A DNA stretch of 64,000 nt from Lamellibrachia columna (Eukaryota; Annelida; Polychaeta; Sabellida; Siboglinidae), in contig OY759263.1 of the NCBI GenBank assembly GCA_963662155.1, forward strand, positions 35,971,073 through 36,035,072, in the 5' to 3' direction. The position numbers and the translations under genes were made by a program. The notes beneath the pieces are model-generated. The model saw nothing but the letters and a program-made list of their open reading frames with translations, did not search any database and was not told the DNA's origin. Shown here in pieces: positions 1 to 11,896 of the stretch (position 1 is its first letter; every line of letters starts with the position of its first letter).

Positions 1-1795
1 ATTAAAGTTAAGTTCCCTTAGGCTTGCCTCTTAAATTCCAGCGATCAATCTCATTGGTTAACACAGCAACTAAAATATCAGTGTTTCAACAGATCGATAT
101 GCCAGGGGTACTGATGTAGTGAGGAACCCCTGGTGGTGAGGGTAGATATGCCAGGGGTACTGATGTAGTGAGAAGCCACTGGCAGCGAGGACAAAGTGGA
201 CTTAAGACAGGTTTATCTGCGAGCTAAATTTATGCCTCACTTTAATCACACCATCTCTCAAAGTCAGCATTCACTTTGGAAACATTCACATTTAAAGCGA
301 ATTACCCACAGCGATACTTTTTCATTATAAAACATTCCAGAAAATTGTAATCAAATACCAAGTCTGTACATCAAATGCAACTGAATTAATTTAGTACTTG
401 ATTTAAATTTATATGAATACCTCAAATGCTTTGTATTCATCAACTTGCAAATGTGAAACAGGAATGAATGCAAATGACTGTTTATGATAATTATACTGGC
501 CGGCTGCCAGACTGAAGTGTGGGACAAAGCCAGTATCTTCAGTTACATTGCTACATTTATGACATCATTCAACAGTTTCACACATATCTTTCCTGGTAAT
601 GGAATTTGCAAATGTCAGGTATATTCACAGTTGAATACACATTCTCACCATCAGCTATACAAGCTCAACATTTGCAATGTGCAGAAAGTTGGTCAACTCC
701 AAGTACACTGTACTGAGTACAGGCCTGCAGATCCTTAGCCTTGTGTCCCCAGGAGCTGTAAGAGGGGAGAACTTTACCTCTCCCTGACAATTAGCTGTTG
801 TTCTGGCCCATACTACACAATAGGCTGTCTACACCACTTGGCCAATTACACCTACTTAGAGGGACTGTGTCTATGGCCTGGGGCTACCAGCTCTCAGCTC
901 ACACTCACTCACTACAGAACTACACAAGGAGTGCATCCACGGTATTGGTCGAATGTAGAAAATAGAGAATTTTTGCACATTAGATGATGATCTACTTTCA
1001 CCCAAACCTGTGTTGTTATTGCTGCCTCTGCTCTGTATTCTTGAATGTGCATATATAATATAATGTGTATACTATATGCGCCTTGCTGACATATGATCAA
1101 TGTTTTTATTAATATTTATTTTAATATGTTATTAATCTTGTAGGCTTTGCATGTTTCATTCACTTGGTGCGCTGTTTTGTGGCACCTAGTGGTAAATATT
1201 TTAGGCCTGTCACGTGTAAGATCACTCCCACGCGACATCAACAAACTTTATTCAGTTTGAATAAATGATGGAACATTATTTGAATGGCAGAATAGTGCTA
1301 CAAAGTCATGAGAATAAGAAATAATAATACATCTTTAGGATAATTATACTGTGATAGCACATAAGCAATAAAACTGACTTATCCCATTTGAAAACAGGAT
1401 ATCCCACTTTAGATGAATACTTAAAAATTTTATTTTGAATCACTTTGGCTTTTTATTAAATGACATAACGCTGCATAATCAGAACTCTGATACATCGATA
1501 ATATGTCAAACTGGGTTTGGGCGTTAAAATGTTATTTGTATTCTATTTTCAGAGCCAGAGTCAGCTCCTTGTGTGAACAAAATAATCAACTTCATTTGTT
1601 CAGTTGTATTTTGTTTAAAGCATGTCTATAACAACTGACACACTACTACAGGGTTTGGCTCAAGAGGTCAAACCACAGTACAAAATTGCATTGGTGGCCA
1701 TGTTAACGTTTTGTCTGATAAGAAAACCTGACCATCAAAAATTCAGAATTTTTTTCACAGCAACTGCCATCATCTGATTTAACAAGATTCAAAAA
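1..1795. other. No gene seen
   Basis: AT-rich sequence with only short chance ORFs on both strands. Apart from a two-copy duplication at 96-193 I see no coding exon, RNA gene or mobile element that I can support. Confidence 0.6.
96..193. repeat. Two-copy 49-bp tandem duplication
   Basis: The phrase GATATGCCAGGGGTACTG starts at 96 and again at 145, giving a 49-base period. The ends of the two copies have diverged. No function is suggested. Confidence 0.8.
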
Positions 1796-1799
1796 GATT

Positions 1800-2722
1800 G
1801 CCATCCCAAACAACAAGTTCCAGATGGCAAGTTGACAAGGAAGCCCTTGGCCTGTCGAGTCCAACAATTTTCTCATTTATGTGTAGCCCGCCCTTATCAG
1901 ATATCTGTCAATCCTATTTTTAAACATATTCACATTAATAGCATTAACACAATCATTTGGCAGTTTGTTCCATTCATTTATCACCCTCTGTGAGAAAGAG
2001 TACTTTCTCATGTCCAACCTACACTGCTCCTTAACTAATGCTGCTTTGTGTCCTCTTGTTCTACTGCCTTCTTTAAGTTTGAAGAACATATTCCTATCAA
2101 CATCCTCATAACCGTTCACTATTTTAAACACTTCTATTTGGTCTCCTCTTAGTCTCCTTGTCTCTAAGTGTTGTCAAACCACATTGTAATAAGCAGCTTT
2201 CGTAACTAAGCTCTCTCAATTCTGGAATCATTTTAGTTGCTCTTCGTTGTATTCTTTCTAGCTTGTCTATGTCCTTTTTACGATACGGCCTCCATGCTTG
2301 AATACAATATTCCAAATGTGGTCTAACTATTGCTTTGTAAAGGGTACAATTAGCTGTTTCTCCTTATACGTGATAGTTCTCCTAATTAGCCCGAGAATTT
2401 GATTTCCTTTTGAAGCAGCAATTCGACATTGCTCTGAAACTTTCATGTCACCACTAAATGTTACTCCTAAGTCCTTTTCTTTTGTGGTTCTACCTAGTAC
2501 AGCATCCCCCATTTTATATTCTTTGTCCATGTTTCCATGTCCTATGTGTATGCATTTACACTTCCCAAAATTGAATAACATTTGCGATTTTTCTGACCAT
2601 TTAACTAATTTATCTAGATCATCCTGTAAACTTTGTTTATCTGTATCATTGGTAACCTTTCTGAATACTTTTGTGTCATCTGCAAATTTCGATACTTTGC
2701 TATATATGTCATCTTCCAAATC

Positions 2723-2799
<77 letters not shown>

Positions 2800-4760
2800 G
2801 GTATAGGGCCTAATACTGATCACTGTGGTACCCCACTCAGAACAGATTTCCAGTTTGAAATCTCACCATCTACTATTACTCTCTGTCTTCTGTGTGTAAG
2901 CCACTCTTCTATCCATTTGATTACATCATTACCTATACCATGGGCTTTTAGTTTAAGTAACAATCTTTGATGTGGCACTTTATCGAAAATTTCTTCAAAA
3001 AAACATAAGAGATTGATTAGACATGACCTTGTTTTAGGAAACCATGTTGAGATGTGTTTATTAATTTATGTTTTACAAGGAATTCCACCATGTGGTCTCT
3101 AATTAATGTTTCAAGTAATTTACATACAACTGATGTTAAACTCACTGGTCTGTAATTTTCTGGCTTGTTCCTCGATCCCTTCTTAAATAGTGGCGTAATG
3201 TTTGCTTCTTTCCATTCTGAAGAAACTATTCCTTCTTCTAGTGACAAGTTAAACAAATTTGCAAGTGGTGTACTAATTTGCTCAACAATTTTCTTAAGCA
3301 GTTTTGGTGGTATCCCATCAACTCCAGGTGATTTATTATCTTTCATCTTCTTAATTTTCTTTGCTATCATTTCAGGAGTTACAAATAACTGCCCTAAATG
3401 TTCTGATGTATTGCCTTCAAATTTAGTAAATGGAACTGGAAGTGAGCTGATATCTTCTGTGGTAAAAACTGAGCTGAAATATTCATTCAGGACCTCTGCC
3501 ATTTGAAACCCATCTGAAATTATGTTTCCACTGTTGTTTTCCAGTGGTCCGACCTTATATCAAACTTTCTGTTTACTCCTTACATAAGCATAGAAACTCT
3601 TGCTGTCATTTTTTATATTACCTGCCAATTTTTGTTCAAAGGTTCTTTTAGATTTTCTAATTTAAGTTGTAGCTAGGTTAAGTGCCTCTTTGTAATTTGC
3701 ATAGTTTTCATCCTTTCTGGTACGCCTATAAACCCTCCACAGTTTGTTTAAACACTATTTTTCTAATAGCTTCTTTTGACAAGTGTTTCTTTCTAGACCG
3801 TTTTCCTTGTTTTTTCAACGGAACAAATTTATCGATGATACTCTCAATTTCATATTTTGGAATATTCCAACATTTAATTGCGGTTTTATTCATCAACATG
3901 TTATTCCAATCTAGCTTTGCTAAGTATTTTCTCATATCTCTAGTCACCTTTGTGGAAGTTTCTCCTATACGTTTTTTTATTTTTACTTTCTGATTTTACA
4001 TTGATGTCAAAATGTATTTGATTATGGTCACTGTTACCCAATGGTTCATGTATTTTTACATTGTCCACTAATTCTTTTTGTGATGACAAAACTATATCTA
4101 ATACATTATCTCCCTTGGTTGGTTCTAGCACATGCTGAGTAAGGAAGCTATCCTGAATTAAAAATAGAAATTGTTGGTCCTCACCCCCTGTACTCTCTAG
4201 AGATTTCCGTTGTATGTGTCCATGGTTAAAATCTCCAATTATGATACATTCCTTTTACTAACTTCCTTTATAGCATTTTGTATTTTAGTGTTATCCTCTT
4301 CGTTTATGTTTGGACTTCGGTAAAACTAATCCAACTATTTTGCACCAAACAGCTTCATCGCAATCTGCTTCCCTTTCTAATTTTATTTCATAAGTTTGAA
4401 TAGATTCAACATATAAAATAACTCCCTCTCCCCTTCTTCCTATTCGATCTCTCCTAAACATTACGTATCCTGTCAATCCCAATTCAGCATCTGTTATGTC
4501 TGTGTTGGCCCATGATTTGGTAATACCAATTATGTGAGCGTCAATATCTTCTACCACAATGTTTAATTAGTTTTTCTTATTTACTATATTCGTAGCATTT
4601 AAACACACGCATCTATAACCCTGACATACTGACCAAATTTTTTCAAAATCACATACATCCAGTTCTTTTATAACGCCCCCATGTGGGATGCCCATCAATG
4701 TTTCCAAAAATAGCCAGTATTCACGCGCCCACGTGGCCCATAGCAGAAAAATTCCCATAA
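1800..4760 (-). mobile_element. CR1-like non-LTR retrotransposon (LINE), degraded
   Basis: Read on the minus strand the domain order is that of a CR1/Jockey-type LINE. An endonuclease-like part lies at about 4620-4291 (motif IIGITKSWAN, then RRDRIGRRGEGVILYV). Reverse transcriptase follows at about 3500-3017 (PPLFKKGS-like and NYRPVSLTSVVCK blocks), with the catalytic FADDTK block near 2690 and the C-terminal LERIQRRATKMI block near 2260. The reading frame is broken by several shifts and stops and by an AT microsatellite at 2725-2793, so this is a dead copy. Its 3' end (about 1800-1935) is shared with fragments at 47330-48120 and 32160-32236, so the family is repeated in this window. The clade assignment is from motif style only. 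Confidence 0.88.
2725..2793. repeat. (AT)n microsatellite inside the LINE reverse transcriptase
   Basis: About 68 bases of uninterrupted AT/TA. It lies exactly where the reverse transcriptase should encode the IYIND stretch just before FADDTK, so the run probably grew from those AT-rich codons. Confidence 0.9.
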
Positions 4761-5309
4761 ATCCTTGTGCCTGTTATACTCTAAAAAATGCTCTATTCCA
4801 CAGCCAATAGCTTCTACAAACAAACCTGTGAATATGCCTGCTCAACTGCACTTATGTCACATCATATGAATTGTTTAATTTCACATATCATAATTTAATG
4901 CGCCCTACATTCATGTGAAACAATAAACAGGAAGGTGAACTGTTGTCTGACCCTTCAAGTCAGTGACTTTCATAGCATGAAAGGCCACTATCAGGTAATC
5001 TGACTCTGTGAAAATTGAGCCACACTTCAACTGAAGTGCCCTCCCTGAATAGCAGGTTCCAGACCTTCAAGTAACCTATTTAGACATGTGCTGTCACTCT
5101 TACTTACTCAATGAACAGTGACTGGGTATAAAAGGTAGTCATTCCCACAATAAATTATTGGTACAAATTATTTGCAGTGTAAATGTCAACAGTGGGAATA
5201 TGTTTAAAAACAAAGTTGACTTACATCTAAAACTTAAAGTGAAACAAAGTCATGGTTTTGGGGCTGGGCACCTAAGAGATAATAAAAACTAACCAAGTGC
5301 AACTAAAAT
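4761..5309. other. No gene seen
   Basis: AT-rich spacer between two LINE relics. No exon, RNA or repeat structure that I can support. Confidence 0.5.
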
Positions 5310-5482
5310 CAAGAATATCACGCCAGTGGTTTACTCAGAATGTGTTCTAAAAGTGGGAGATTCCAGTCATTGCTCTGACTGACAGAGGGCTGACATGTTA
5401 ACCAGTGTTATAAATGGTTGTGTTAGTAACTATTATAGGTGCATAGGCCGAAAACCAGGACTTTTGTTTCGCTTTAAAACAG
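5310..5482 (+). repeat. Dispersed repeat, copy 1 (SINE-like)
   Basis: The stretch at about 5410-5482 (containing TAGGTGCATAGGCCGAAAAC and then CTTTTGTTTCGCTTTAA) recurs nearly unchanged at about 55325-55395. A second block at about 5312-5338 (AAGAATATCACGCCAGTGG) recurs there in inverted orientation at about 55290-55318. Two shared blocks in different relative orientation point to a composite or rearranged short interspersed element. I cannot name the family. Confidence 0.7.
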
Positions 5483-5839
5483 TGCTGTATTGGGAAGGCC
5501 TATGGCTTTGAGGTATGGATTTTTCCATGATTTTTTTCTGCTGCACTACTACTATACACAGTTTACATGAGAGCATAGCAAACTAACTGGTGACTAAACT
5601 AGGCCCATCTTTGGCCCAGAGATCTCTGCAAGATCTAAATATGCCAAGTGCTGCCAACTTGTCAATGTCATACAGTGAGGCTTTTTAACATATACAGCAT
5701 TTTTTACTATTGCGTCTTTTCGCGAAATGTCTACTCGCCATTCTTTAACCATTAGTATTTTACTCAAAAACTATTTTTTTCTAACTATTTGTTTCCACTC
5801 AATCATTGAAATTCATTCATTCAATCGCATCCTCTTGTG

Positions 5840-7180
5840 AGGCAGTTAGCAGAATTGACTGAGCCACATCATGGATGCTTCTGCAGACTCAAGTAATTTA
5901 TTTGAATACATTTTATATGCAGATGACTCAACTTTATGTAGTACACTTGACTCTTCCAAGATGCAGCTTGCTAACTTTAATAATATTAATGTTGAACTAC
6001 AAAAGATCAGTGAATGGTTGGAACTTAATAAACTTTCATTAAATGCTAACAAATCAAAATATATGATTTTTCATCACCCACAAAAAAAAATTCCCAGATT
6101 CCAACTTGAAATAAATGACACACCTATAGAGTGTGTTGATAACTTCAACTTCTTAGGACCGACAATAAACAAATACCTGAATTGGAAAAATCATATTGAT
6201 AAACTAGCATGTAAAATTTCAAGATCAATTGGCATTATGAGAAAAATTAAAAAATTTGTACTGCAGCATGTTTTAGTAAACCTATATAACTCACTTGAGA
6301 GCATAGCAAACTAACTCCCTCATATAAATTACTGCTTGCCTTCTTGGGGGATCCAACATGATAGGATTTTAAAACTCCAAAAAAAGAGCAATCAGAGTAG
6401 TGACTGATAGCCGATATAATGCATATACAGAGCCATTTGATTATTTAAACATCTTAACATTTTAATGGTCACAGATATTATTAGGTTACAACAACTGAAA
6501 TTTTATCATAGATACATAAACGGTAATTTACCTGAATATTTTTCAAGGTTAGGCATAAGAGAAAATGAGTATATTCATACACATTACACAAGAAATCGAC
6601 ATGACATACATGTTGAAAGAGCAAATACTGAACTTGCCAGGAAATCACTCAGGTTTAGTTTTGTCCATGTAATTCATAACACGTAATTCATAATCATAGA
6701 TAAAATTCAGTCTCACTCATTGCAAGGTTTCAGCTCCTATGCAAAGAATTTCTTTCTGTCACAATATAGCTCAAGTTGTAATATCCGGAATTGTTACATT
6801 TGCCACTTATACGATAACTAATTGCTGTTAAATATTTGCTAACTGATTTCCTCTTCATACTATCTCACACATTATAATAATATAATATTATGTTATATAT
6901 TGATTGTCTTATTCTTACACTTTATTTAAGCATATACTCATGCAATACGTTCAAGTTATTTGTTGTTAATCCCTCACTCGATTCTTTTGTTTAATTTATT
7001 GGGTGGCTGTCATGTTAGCGACCAAATTATGGTCTTAGTGGCAGTCTCCCAGACTGACATGGTTTCATACCTATACAATTTACATTCATATTTGTGAATT
7101 TATGCATTTTGTAGAAATTCGTAGTATGTTCTTGTATTTCTTAATTTATGTTACATGTTTGGTCGAATAAACAATTCCTG
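5840..7180 (+). mobile_element. LINE relic, reverse transcriptase C-terminal half
   Basis: The plus strand at 5871-6300 encodes the back half of a non-LTR reverse transcriptase. It has the YADDSTL catalytic block, then LSLNANKSKYMIFH and FNFLGPTINKYLNWKNHI. The frame is then shifted. C-terminal sequence resumes at about 6310-6686, including a LPSWG-like block and a YINGNLPEYF block. Sequence to about 7180 is AT-rich and may be its 3' UTR. The copy is truncated at its 5' end and has several breaks, so it cannot be active. It is a different subfamily from the LINE at 1800-4760. Confidence 0.85.
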
Positions 7181-8212
7181 ATTGCTTTTAGTGTCTTTTC
7201 CGAAAGACACAGGCAAAGCGGGGTGAACAAAATTACCTAAGTTTTGAAACGACAGTAGGTGGTTTCAAACCCCACTCCCTCGACCGAAAGTCCAACACAA
7301 CATCATGCCCCACAGGCACACTCGATCATTGAAATAATTGTGATTTAGAATATTGATATCTTATGCAAAAGTTTGCTCAGAAGTTGTTCAATGTAGTATA
7401 GAGACTAACCAAACGATAGCAAACATTTTCAAAATCAGCAGGCGTATTAATAATGGCAGTCCACCCACTCTTCTCTTCCCCCATCCCCCAACCAGCATCA
7501 CACTTACATCGATGACGACGACGGTCGTGTACGACGTGTAGCAACGTTGACGTTGTTTATTGGCTAAGCATACGCAACTGTATTTCAACACAGATGAATG
7601 ACTATGTTACACATATTGTTGTACGCCGCAGCCCAGACTCCGGCCCCGTCACTGACATCGACACATCGCCACGGCACTGGATGATTCACCGCATCACAAA
7701 CAGATGATTTTACGCTCACAGAAACAAGCATAATGTGTCGCTGATCTGACTTACCAACAATGTTGCATGCACGTCATCGTGCGACAAGACACCTGGCGTC
7801 AGTATCTGATCGTATGCATACAGAGTGTAATTATTACTGAACACGTAAATACAAAATTTTCGATTCTGCAAAACTCGCGCTCGTGCCTCGCGCGGTCTTT
7901 TGCTGGTGTCAGGCGGCAATAATATCCGCCGCTTGGGTTTCATTTTATTTTGTCTGACTGGCGGCGCCACTGTCCTGTCAAAAATACGCCACTCGAAAGC
8001 GCGTCTTTGCGTCTTGCTAGTAATGTAGTAGTTCAGGCCCGTCCACGGAGGAGGGGAGAAAGAGACAGTTTTTTAAACTGGACCATTTTTCAGAAATCAT
8101 CCTTGGCTCCTCAAATGATTGGGTGCGTGTTTGGTGTTTATTATCTTAATATTGCACAACATAGCTATCACATGTAGCCGTTTCCAGATGCGATAAAAAA
8201 AAACGTAGCATA
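7181..8212. other. No gene seen
   Basis: Mixed-composition spacer. A stretch at about 7190-7310 weakly resembles the reverse of a tRNA-derived SINE head (TTTGAAACGACAG followed by GGTTTCAAACCCC), but it is too diverged to call. Confidence 0.45.
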
Positions 8213-8697
8213 GAGAGCGGCACCTTTGTGGCTGGACCGTCGAGAGCGGCTCCTCGGTGGCTGGACCGTCGAGAGCGACTCCCAGGAGGCCGTACCGTAG
8301 AGAGCTGCTCCCCGGAGGGCATACCACATAGGGCGATTTCCTGGCGGCCATAGCGGCTCCCCGGTGGCTGGACCGTCGAAAGTGGTTCCACGGGGGAGGC
8401 ATACCGTCAAGTGGCCACACCGTAGACAGTGGCCACACCGTAGACAGCTGCTCCCCGGTGGCCACACCATAGAGAGCAGCTCTCAGGTGGCCATGTCAGA
8501 GAGCAGCACCCCAGTGACCATACCGTAGAAAGCGGCTCACCGGTGGCCATACCGTAGATAGCGGCTTCCAGATGGTCATACCGTATAGAGCGGTTTCCGT
8601 TGGCTGGACTGTCGAGAGCGGCTTTCCGGTAGCTGTACCTGTAGAGAGAGGCTCCCCGGTGACCGTACCATAGAGAGCGGTGCCCCGGTGGCCACCC
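8213..8697. repeat. GC-rich 29-bp minisatellite, about 17 units
   Basis: Units of about 29 bases with a core like CTCCCCGGTGGCCATACCG followed by TAGAGAGCGG, heavily diverged from unit to unit. Short minus-strand ORFs here are by-products of the repeat. The GC content stands out from the AT-rich surroundings. Confidence 0.9.
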
Positions 8698-9439
8698 TCA
8701 CAGACGACATCATCAACCGGCGCACACCCAACGCTTTTTTGTCTGCATTTGGGAGGCAGAGGGTTGCATTAAACGGCTAGCAACCTTCTCCATGTTTTTA
8801 TTTTTTTAACTATGTTTTATATAGTATTTTATTTTATATTCATCCAAATGCGCCGCGCACACCCAAACGTTACATTAATAGCCGTGATCGGCTTCTGTGA
8901 CGCACCCACATACAACAACTGTAGTGGGATCTTCAGTTTGATTCAATGTTCATTAGAAACATAAAGTTAATCAATAGTCGTATGAAATGTTAACTGGGCC
9001 TAATGTTCATAGTCTTATGTCAGTGGTTCCGGAATACGCTATCGGAAATGATCGACATCCTTTAGAGCCCACCACAACATGTTCTGTCTCGCAATTGCGT
9101 ATTTCCATAGAGTATTTCATCACATCCATTACTCGTCGCACTAGGCCTGCATAGTGTCAACTGCAATTCGTATACTGCTGTGTCATCCTTCAGAGGCCAT
9201 CGGAACCTGTTATGTCCCACAATTTACACGCACTGCACCGCCACAGTTTCTTTCGTCACATCCATGACTCGTCGCATTATGCCATTGTAGATTTTACCAT
9301 CATACAAAATGGTGCACCATTGACCAGTTCTGCAGCCTTCGATGTTCTTGATGAGCTGCAATCAACTATGTCTGGGTGGATCAAAACTGCTGTGTGCTCT
9401 CGATGGAGTTGCAGTGGTCTTAGAAGTACTGGGCGACTT
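8698..9439. other. No gene seen
   Basis: Spacer with short ORFs that lack recognisable domains. Its distal part may belong to the transposon whose transposase relic follows. Confidence 0.4.
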
Positions 9440-10080
9440 TGCTTTGTTTAGATAGTTTCTTTCTTCGGTGGGTATAACTCTGGTACAGCTTCCATGGCAG
9501 CAGCTGTCAGTGCTAGAGCTGCAACAACTGGTGTCAGAGGTGACATAGGGTTGTGCTCTTGTGCAGCTTCCGTGATTACATTAGTTACCATAGCAGCAGC
9601 AGCGAAGTCGGAGTCTTGGAATACATATATATGGTCAATGACCACAGACCTGCCTTCCTGAAGCCACTAACATCATTTTGTACGGATACCGCTTTTCTGT
9701 ACGCCACATTAAGAATTTCGGCCACTTGCCATGTTGTCACTGGTTTGCCTACATGTTCTCTCATCCACATCCTCAATGCATCATTTCCAAACGGTCCGAA
9801 AAAGGCCCCATCCAAAGGCTAGAATCGGTGAGTCGTGTGTGGCGGAAGTGAGATCATGACCACTCCAGCATCCCGAGGGATATCAGTTGCAGCCAAATTC
9901 TTCTATCAGTTGAGCACAACAGTCTCCTCCTTCGTTGGTTTAACAAAATCTACGAAATGTCACAGCCAAGTAACAAACCCCTCATTGGACATCCAGCCTT
10001 TGCCCCCGTAGGTGCACCATTTGTCAGTTCTATTTTCATCTTCTTCCATTTATATATGACCATTGGCACTAAATTGATGT
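9440..10080 (-). pseudogene. Pogo/Tigger-like DDE transposase relic
   Basis: Read on the minus strand from about 10020, the translation gives a GWMSNEGFVTWL-like block, then VDFVKPTKEE and VVMISLPPHTTH. PLDGAFFGPF follows near 9815, then VTTWQVAEILNVAYRKA and GFRKAGLW near 9650. That order and wording match the DDE_1 domain of pogo/Tigger/CENP-B-like transposases (the SLPPHxTHxLQPLD block followed by GFRxTGIWP). At least four stop codons interrupt it, and the usual DGHxSH catalytic region near 9910 is destroyed, so it is dead. I found no convincing terminal inverted repeats, so the element's limits are unknown. Confidence 0.8.
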
Positions 10081-10575
10081 TAACCCTAAAACAAAGTCTT
10101 TGTTAGTCCGAAAAAATATAAATTTGCCTGTGACCAAATATGTTCTGTTACAAGTTCCCTCGATTGGACAACTTACCAACTTCCTTTATTTGCATATCTG
10201 CATGGTAATCAATAAACTGTGTTAGAATAATTACACACATCTAATGATGGCATACCCTTATGTGAGTCACTGGTCCAATTGTGGCAACTGCAGTGGTCCA
10301 ATCGTGGAATTTCACGTGTTAAAAATATTGCATTGTCATCACAAGCAGACGACATCAACTTTTTAATTCTTATTGTCGCCACATACGTTGGGCTCCTATA
10401 CTTTTGATGGACACACATTTTCGCTTTTAAATATGGCCAAGGGTGCTGTACTGATGACTGATCACGGCCTGATTATTATGTCGGGGACATAGAAAACATA
10501 CTTTCGGTGATAAATATTTAAAAAGTACTGCTATTTCGTCAAAACTTACCGTGTCATCTGAAATGCCACTGATGA

Positions 10576-10661
10576 ATGACATAATCAATAAAGGATGCCA
10601 CGGTATACAGTGATATGGATGACATAATCAATAAAGGATGCCACGGTATACAGTGATATGG
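10576..10661. repeat. Two-copy 43-bp direct repeat
   Basis: ATGACATAATCAATAAAGG begins at 10576 and again at 10619. The two copies are essentially identical, so the duplication is recent. Confidence 0.9.
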
Positions 10662-11770
10662 AATACACAGCACTAGTTGGTCCGATCGAGGAACTGGTCC
10701 AAACCCGTCAACTCCCTAATTAATAAATTAAGGCGTATGGCAAAGAATACTTTATTTGACACCGAAAGCCGCAAAAACGAATGATATAATCATTAATAAT
10801 GTTAGGTTTTATTTAAACCTAATTAGAATACATCATATCACGCACCAAACTGTTATTGCAACGATAAAACACATGATTATAATAAAATATAAAGTTCAGA
10901 GGGAGCCATCAGACCATTAACCTTATAACACAAAAGATAAAACATATGTTCATCGTATTTCTCCCCTTCTTTGAACACACTGTTTAAAGTAGCCCCCTTT
11001 TCCAACCAGTGGAAACCCGCGAGGACGGACACGCAACACAATCAACCCTCGGGTATAGTTGAAACTAACTCGTATGTGTATATTCGTGCTTATTAGTGTT
11101 TACAATTGCAAAATGTCGATGTTTTTTACCGAGAAGCCAGTGTTTTTTATTGAGAATAATTGCTCGAAAACACCTCCATCAATCCCTCCGAATTAAATTT
11201 AATATGTATACCAGCTGGCATAATTAGGACATTATTGGTAATTACAAATGAAAAGTTTAATATATGATTATGAAATATCATTTGTATGGCACATTTTATT
11301 AATACGAACAATGAATTAAATGAATGCGTTGACATAATTATTGCTTCTAACATGTTTTTCACAAACATTTACTTTAACTGAAAATTGTAACAACTAACTC
11401 CGGTTCCCCCTATGAAGCTGCGTTATATGGAAACGCAAAATGTATAAATACTGTTTTGTTTACTGTCGTGTGCGTTTATTATGAATAATATAATGATGAC
11501 TTGATGTGTGTGCAGCAGTACGTAGATTCACTTCTGGAATAGATTTATCGAAATAAATATAACTGGTTAGAATATCATAGCAAACTGCAGTTAAAATTTC
11601 AATCCTAACTGGGCGTCAATTTTAATGCTGACATGTACAAACATTGAAGTCACAATACTAAATCAAAACAATAGAATAGCTTATAATAGCGATAGCTCGC
11701 ACAAAAACGTTTCCACATTGTCAGTAAATTGCAGAAATCATTATATTTAAAGTTGGATTGCATAGCGTTC

Positions 11771-11774
11771 ACTC

Positions 11775-11830
<56 letters not shown>

Positions 11831-11858
11831 GAGTTTATATATATATATATATATTGTG

Positions 11859-11893
<35 letters not shown>
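11771..11893. repeat. (TA)n palindrome with ACTCACAA/TTGTGAGT arms
   Basis: ACTCACAA, a long TA run, then TTGTGAGT, a second TA run, TTGTGAGT again and a third TA run. The first arm plus TA run and closing arm form a near-perfect palindrome able to make a long hairpin or cruciform. Confidence 0.85.

Positions 11894-11896
<3 letters not shown>

Noticed and set aside
7190..7310. Degenerate tRNA gene
   Set aside because: Only a B-box-like stretch in reverse. No cloverleaf can be drawn. At most an old SINE.
8097..8470. Overlapping minus-strand ORFs of 80-120 codons
   Set aside because: All come from the 29-bp minisatellite.
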